NCBI GenBank assembly: GCA_030063045.1
Contig: JAQSEB010000023.1
Span: 5,642,001 to 5,706,000, forward strand
Reading direction: 5' to 3'
DNA: 64,000 bases
From: Pratylenchus scribneri
Taxonomy: Eukaryota > Nematoda > Chromadorea > Rhabditida > Pratylenchidae
In this document: piece by piece, positions 59,300 to 64,000 of the stretch
Position numbering within the stretch: position 1 is the stretch's first letter
How the letters are laid out: each line of letters begins with the position of its first letter
Notes under the pieces: generated by a model
What the model was told of the DNA's origin: nothing
Databases searched by the model: none
What the model saw: only the letters and a program-made list of their open reading frames with translations
Translations under genes and position numbers: made by a program

Positions 59300-60600
59300 A
59301 TGAAATTCGAGGCCAACAGCTGCACCGCAAAAGCACTACTCTTTCATCACATTTTTGAGAAGCCATCATCAATCCATCACCCAAAAATGAATGAATTGCC
59401 TAATAGACATACACTGGAAGGGATTAATGGACAAAATCTTTCTTTCCCTAACTCTTTCTCCATTTTTGGATTTTCCATTGCCAGCTTCAAAAAAAATGAA
59501 TTTGATGAGCACATTTCCAATCAATTGGCCCAACGCAAACGCATCCCTCTGCCCAATAATTCATGTGAATTCCGAAGTGATCATCCGCAAAAATTAGATG
59601 GCCAATAAGCAAGCGCGCACTCTCTCCCCACTTTTGGGATGGCAAATGCCAACCTCAAAAAATGTTCCCACAGCTTCCAATCAATTCATCCAAATCTTAA
59701 TAGGCACAACGCAAACGCATCCCTCTCTCCAGCCCCCATTTTTTGGGAAGCCATCATCAATCCATCAACTGACAAAAATTGAATGAAATGCCCATTAGAA
59801 ACAAACATTCCCAATCTGGGATCAATTTATACGCAATTTTTCTTTCCCCATTTTTGTGTTAGCCAATACCAGCCTCAAAAGTGGAATTCGCTTCCGCATA
59901 TTCCAATCAATTGGTCCAACGCAAACGTATCCCTCTTCCGGCCTAATTTTGGAAAGTCATCAGAGGTAGTGCTCGGAAAATTAGTGATTACATTATTTTA
60001 TGCACGGAGCATTAATTAAGCATAAAAAAGCAATAAAAAAACCATTTCTAAATTGATTTGAGCTCAAAATATTGAACTTTATTTTAACTTTTTATCACTA
60101 TTTTGGCCTTTTTGAAATTTTCTAAAAATTCTATCAAAATTAAAATTTTTTCCATAAAAATTTTTTTTCATTTAACGCATTTATAGTTTTCAAATTTTTC
60201 TCAATAATCTATTTTTCGTCAAAAATTTTCTCCTTTTATTATTTGTCATTATTTTGGGAATTGTTGATCATTAATTTTTAATTAATGCCACTATTTTGCG
60301 TAACACTATTTTTCTGAGCCCTAGTCATCAATGATATTAGATAGGGCAATACGCGCACGCATATTCTGGATGTCGAGGATCAATTTAGAATTTAGGCACT
60401 CGCAACCCTTCTTTCCCTCATTTTTTCTATTTTCGAAATGGCCAATGCCAGCTTAAAAAATGAATTCGCGGTCATCAAGTCAGCTTCCAATCAATTTGGC
60501 CAATGCAAACGCAATCCTCTCCCCAGTAATTCATATGAAATCAGTAGTGATCATCCGCAGAAATTAGATGGTTAGCACGCGCGCACCCTCTCCCCATTTA
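59300..60600. repeat. Degenerate tandem repeat region
   Basis: About four diverged copies of a longer unit. Landmarks: CCAATCAATTGGCCCAACGC followed by AAACGCATCCCTCT at about 59517, 59678, 59902 and 60487, and GTGATCATCCGCA.AAATTAGATGG at 59577 and 60548. Open frames through it (59300-59608 and others) follow the repeat and are not conserved between copies. Confidence 0.65.
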
Positions 60601-60748
60601 TAATAGCGAGTAAAACAAAATTGAATTCATTCTCTCAAAAAAGTGAAAATATGCCTCATAAAATATCTCAGCAATTTATTAATAAAATAAACGGTTCTTT
60701 TTTTCATGAGAATTTATTGTCTATTTATTAAAAATTTTATTTTAAGTC

Positions 60749-62651
60749 ATGAATTTATTGCCAATGACAACTATTGCTCTTCTCTTATTATGCATTCTTG
60801 GCCAAACTTTTGCCGAGCAGCCTTTTTTATCTAATGTGCTACTCATTTATACAGGAGGTGATATAGTACGAAAAATATGTGGAATTTATGAGAAAATATT
60901 TTTGCCGAGAGATTTAGGTTCTTTTGCCGAGAAATCGGATTCTTTTGCCGAGAAATCGGTATTTTGATTATAACTTTTTGTGCTTGATCCCAGACCTCAA
61001 ACCTTTACCCATTTTATAGAGCTCACCGAGACGCATCGGGTGATATATAATTTATCGAGTTTTGGCCTCAATTGAAGGTATTAAACCGTCTAAATCATAT
61101 TTTGATTTTGGTTTGTATCTCTTAGTTTTGAACCCAACCCAGGGTGACCGTTTGGCCTGATCAAAAATTTGGCATAGACTATGAAAAATGTAGGAAAAAT
61201 ATGGCAAAATTTTCCAAAAATGTGGCAAAAAATGTGGCATTTATTTAAAAACGCTTAAGAATCTCTAAACATTTATTTAAAACATTTATTCTGTATATTT
61301 TTACCATTGTTTTCACATACATATGCAATTTTGAATATAAAAAATGGCCGCGCAGCGAAAATTTTAACATTTTAAGAGAAAATTTATGAAATTTCATTGA
61401 TTTTTAGTAAAAATTCCCAAAATCTTAAAAATGTGGCAAAATGTGGGGAAAGTCAAAAATGTGGGAAAATGTGGCGAGATGGTCGAAAATGTGGCAAAAG
61501 CCACATTTATGTGGTAAAACGGTCAACCTGACCCAACCCCGACATACTATATTTCATTCGACGTGTCTCGATGAGATCTATAAAATGGGAATAAGATTTG
61601 GGGTTCTATGATCAATCAATAACAAGCTATTAAGCTTTCGTCAAAAGAATTGGATTTCTCAACAAAAAAAACCGCACCCGGAATTTATATATAAATGGGT
61701 TATTACTTATTACTTTAAAATCCAAATATTCAAATTTTATACAATCCTTATAATATATTAAATTAACTCATATTTTTCTCTTGACATTATCTATAATTTT
61801 ATGCCCCTTCTTAGGAACAATTGGAATGTGTCCCAATGTTCGAGAAGGTATTTAAATTAATATAATATTTTTTGTAATTAATTTTTTCTTAATTTAAAGT
61901 AATTAAATTTAGAAAATATGATACTATCCTATTATAAAGGAGCAGTTGATTATAAAGGAGGGCAGATGATTATAGGGCACTGTCCCTAATATATGGGATT
62001 TATAATATATATGTTTCAGCCGATTTGGAGGAATTGGGCCAATTTATCAGGTTGGCCCGTTTTGAGAATCTCAGCTTCTAGACATCGTACAGACTCCAGA
62101 ATAGGCTCATTCGATTCGGCATGGTCGATTTATTTTTATGAAATTTTAATTTCAGACCGGTTTAAGATGTTTTACTTCCAGTTTCGCGAGATTCATATGA
62201 TCCGAGCCCTAACCTAAACTGTAACCATAGCGCTAAACCGGTCTGAAATTGAAATCATAACATTTTTCCACCATGCCGAATCGAATGATCCCACTCTCAA
62301 GTCTTTTTGACGCCTAGAAGCTGAGATTCACTAAATGGGCAAATTCCCCTAATTGGCTATATTTGGGACCGTGGTGAATAGAATAGCGGAGGGGAGGGTG
62401 AGCTGTAAATCGACTGCCCCCAATCACCTGCTCCTTTTATAATACGATAGTACCGAAAATACGAAAATATTAATAAAAAGTAAAAACATAAATTTTCAGT
62501 GTATGCGCCTCAAAAGGAATATTTAACCAACTTATTTCGCGATACACCCGCACTCAATGATATGGCATATGTGGAGAAGGCCTATGCCAATTCACACATC
62601 AAGCCAAATAGTTTACCGCTCATTAAGGGCAATAGACGAGTCATTTATTGG
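60749..62651 (+). CDS. L-asparaginase with signal peptide, 5' part only
   Basis: Exons 60749-60857, 61815-61847 and 62500-62651, joining in phase; a GTATTT donor follows, so the gene continues, probably beyond the window. Residues 1-22 (MNLLPMTTIALLLLCILGQT...) form a signal peptide. VLLIYTGGTIGM is the asparaginase N-terminal signature carrying the catalytic Thr of the TGGTIG box, split across intron 1 inside the second Gly codon. Exon 3 (YLTNLFRDTPALNDMAYVEK, then IKPNSLPLIKGNRRVIYW) matches the region before the DSSDM substrate-binding loop of bacterial type I-like / animal 60-kDa asparaginases. The enzyme converts asparagine to aspartate and ammonia; the leader predicts secretion, unusual for this subgroup. 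The second catalytic triad is not in view. Confidence 0.82.
60898..61670. mobile_element. TIR element with GCCGAGA ends, interrupted by another element
   Basis: Left end TTTTTGCCGAGAGATTTAGG then GCCGAGAAATCGG twice; right end TTCGTCAAAAGAATTGGATT and TTCTCAACAAAAA. Core blocks AGCTCACCGAGACGCATCGG (61020) and CGACGTGTCTCGATGAGATC (61559) face each other. The element at 61140-61530 has inserted between them. It lies in intron 1 of the asparaginase gene. Confidence 0.65.
61140..61530. mobile_element. Nested hAT-like MITE with exact 8-bp TSD
   Basis: 391 bp with inverted ends CAGGGTGACCGTTT / AAAACGGTCAACCTG. Flanking direct repeats ACCCAACC at 61132-61139 and 61531-61538 are identical. The interior repeats AATGTGGCAAAA. 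CAGGGT ends and an 8-bp TSD are typical of hAT. It sits inside the 60898-61670 element, so it is the younger insertion. Confidence 0.9.
61920..62453. mobile_element. Large foldback element in intron 2 of the asparaginase gene
   Basis: Ends GATACTATCCTATTATAAAG and TTTTATAATACGATAGTACC are inverted, each followed inward by GGAGCAG / CTGCTCC and a G-rich block. Nested inside, 62030-62350 has a second inverted pair (CATTCGATTCGGCATGGTCG / CATGCCGAATCGAATGATCC). The ORF at 61993-62217 is within it and not a gene. Confidence 0.6.
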
Positions 62652-62783
62652 GTATTTTTTTGCTGAAAATATTGTGAAGATGATCTTTTGTAAATGATAT
62701 TAGGTAGTTCGACCTTGTAATTTTTGACTTTTAGATTTAGATAGTTCGATTCAAGTAGATCGTCTTTTTATTATATGTTGAAA

Positions 62784-63228
62784 TAGGGTTGGCCCCCGTC
62801 GCCCGGGGGACGATTTTCGGGGACGGGGAATTGCGGGGAGGCAAGCTTCGGGGACGGGGACGGGGATTTTCCAAACTTCGGGGACGGGGGCAAAAAATCC
62901 CGGGGGCGGGGACCCCGAAATTTCGGTAATTTTGCAACTTTTTTTTTCATCTTTCAAAAAAATTTTTTATAATGAATTGTGAAATGAAAAAAGAAGATGA
63001 TTTAACGTATAAATATCATTTTATATGCAAGAAAATAAAGAAAAAAAGATGATTTAGTTGAGTTTTGCAAAAAAATTTTTCCTTAAAATTTCCTCCGAAA
63101 TCCCCGACCTCACGGGGAGGGGAACGGGGAATGGCTCCCAAATTTTCGGGGAAGGGGACGGAGGGCAAAAAAGCCCGGGGACGGGGGGGGGGGGAACGGG
63201 GACGGGGAGGCGACGGGGGCCAACCCTA
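62784..63228. mobile_element. GC-rich hAT-like MITE, copy 2
   Basis: 445 bp, the same family as 1390-1828: ends TAGGGTTGGCC...GGCCAACCCTA, same AT-rich centre (TTTTTTATAATGAATTGTGA), G-rich flanking repeats. Exact 8-bp target duplication TGTTGAAA at 62776-62783 and 63229-63236. The ORFs at 62737-63364 are its repeats. Confidence 0.92.
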
Positions 63229-63241
63229 TGTTGAAATAAAA

Positions 63242-63538
63242 CTATTTTTTTACCGCATAGCAATTTTAGAACAAATAATAGTCCCTAAAAACCTAATAAC
63301 AATTTGTAAATCTCATCGAGACGCATCGATTGATATATATTTTTCTGGTTTGGCCCAAAATTAAAGAGTTTAAAACCATAAACTAAAGATGGTTTAAACG
63401 GTTTACTCTTAAATTTTGGTCCAAAATCAGACAAATTATATATCAATCGATCCGTCTCGATGAAGAATCTACACATTAGTATAAGGTTTATACTTTATAC
63501 GATCTAAAGCCGGTTTATGATTGTAGGTAAAAAATAGT
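63242..63538. mobile_element. TIR element at the right end of the window
   Basis: Ends CTATTTTTTTACCGCATAG and GTAGGTAAAAAATAG, with internal GATCTCATCGAGACG-like (63312) and CGATCCGTCTCGATGA (63448) arms. Same family as 3965-4240 and 19429-19760. The remaining sequence to 64000 shows no gene. Confidence 0.6.
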
Positions 63539-64000
63539 AATCTATTTTGAAATAATGTGAAAAAAATAAAGAGACGAATTATTGTATGTCGAACAAATGT
63601 TGCTTGCAAAAAAAGCCGGTATCCCGAAAAATGGTATTTAAAAATTAATTAAATTTAAAATTTTAATTATGTTATCTTTATTATTTATTTTTGTTATGTC
63701 CGAATGCGAAATAATAAAATAGTTTTATTCCAATAAATAAATAATACGAATTATAATTGGGATGAGAATGAGAACAGACAATAATAAATTGGGACAAAGT
63801 CAAAGACTGAGATAAATGTGGGGAAATGGGAATCTTTATATAGGGACGGAATTATATGAATTGCCAGGGGATATAAGATCATGTCAAATTTAAATCATCT
63901 TTCAAATACACCACAATTTTTTATTATAAATATTTTTACAAGATTTTTACCAATTTTCTTCATTGTTATGTATAGATGATAGAATATTCGCCATTGTTGG

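Noticed and set aside
1..64000. tRNA, rRNA, snRNA or spliced-leader RNA genes
   Set aside because: I looked for T-loop GTTCGA contexts and spliced-leader-like sequence by eye and found nothing that folds convincingly; a tRNAscan or Rfam run would be needed to exclude them.

Overview
This window is an AT-rich eukaryotic chromosome segment, almost certainly from a nematode. The genes are split by GT-AG introns (many of 40-60 nt, others several hundred nt). It carries two seven-transmembrane chemoreceptor genes of the nematode-specific Srt type, tandem ShKT-domain secreted proteins and a SPRY-domain gene. Nothing here fixes the species. All exon models were built by hand from reading frame, splice sites and phase; no database search was possible.

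Layout. 1-370 is a 31-bp minisatellite. 3474-9474 and 10620-15804 are a direct tandem duplication of a 10-exon gene encoding a ~600-residue secreted protein: an unrecognised helical N-terminal region, a Pro-rich linker and two ShKT domains. 17589-21362 is an 8-exon Srt-type GPCR. 22901-23734 is a paired-like homeobox gene with His at homeodomain position 50. 24758-28916 (minus) is a 7-exon, 893-residue repeat and coiled-coil protein of unknown function. 30254-34199 is a TPR-domain protein. 35494-38047 (minus) holds a possibly decayed helical gene and, further upstream, a truncated BEL/Pao-type gag ORF. 39522-40662 is an HSP70-like N-terminal fragment in splice-compatible phase with a SPRY domain. 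42041-42757 is a coiled-coil gene. 43480-45370 is degenerate repeat DNA. 45426-51862 is a 15-exon poly(A)-polymerase-like gene with about 675 extra N-terminal residues. 53105-53683 is a 93-residue secreted peptide gene. 55147-58657 is a second Srt gene with a one-base frameshift, followed at 58959-59088 by an orphan copy of the PAP-like gene's last exon. 59300-60600 is degenerate tandem repeat. 60749 to beyond 62651 is the 5' part of an L-asparaginase gene with a signal peptide; the rest lies outside the window or was not found.

Non-coding DNA is dominated by short non-autonomous elements with terminal inverted repeats, mostly inside introns. Several have 8-bp target-site duplications typical of hAT transposons; one is nested inside another element. 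Many of the others share an internal foldback core containing CTCATCGAGACG / CGTCTCGATGAG.

The genes do not form an operon or an evident pathway. The items most worth attention are the extended PAP-like protein and its orphan exon, the tandem ShKT pair with a new N-terminal module, the H50 homeodomain, the HSP70-SPRY junction, and the TSD-supported hAT-like MITE families.
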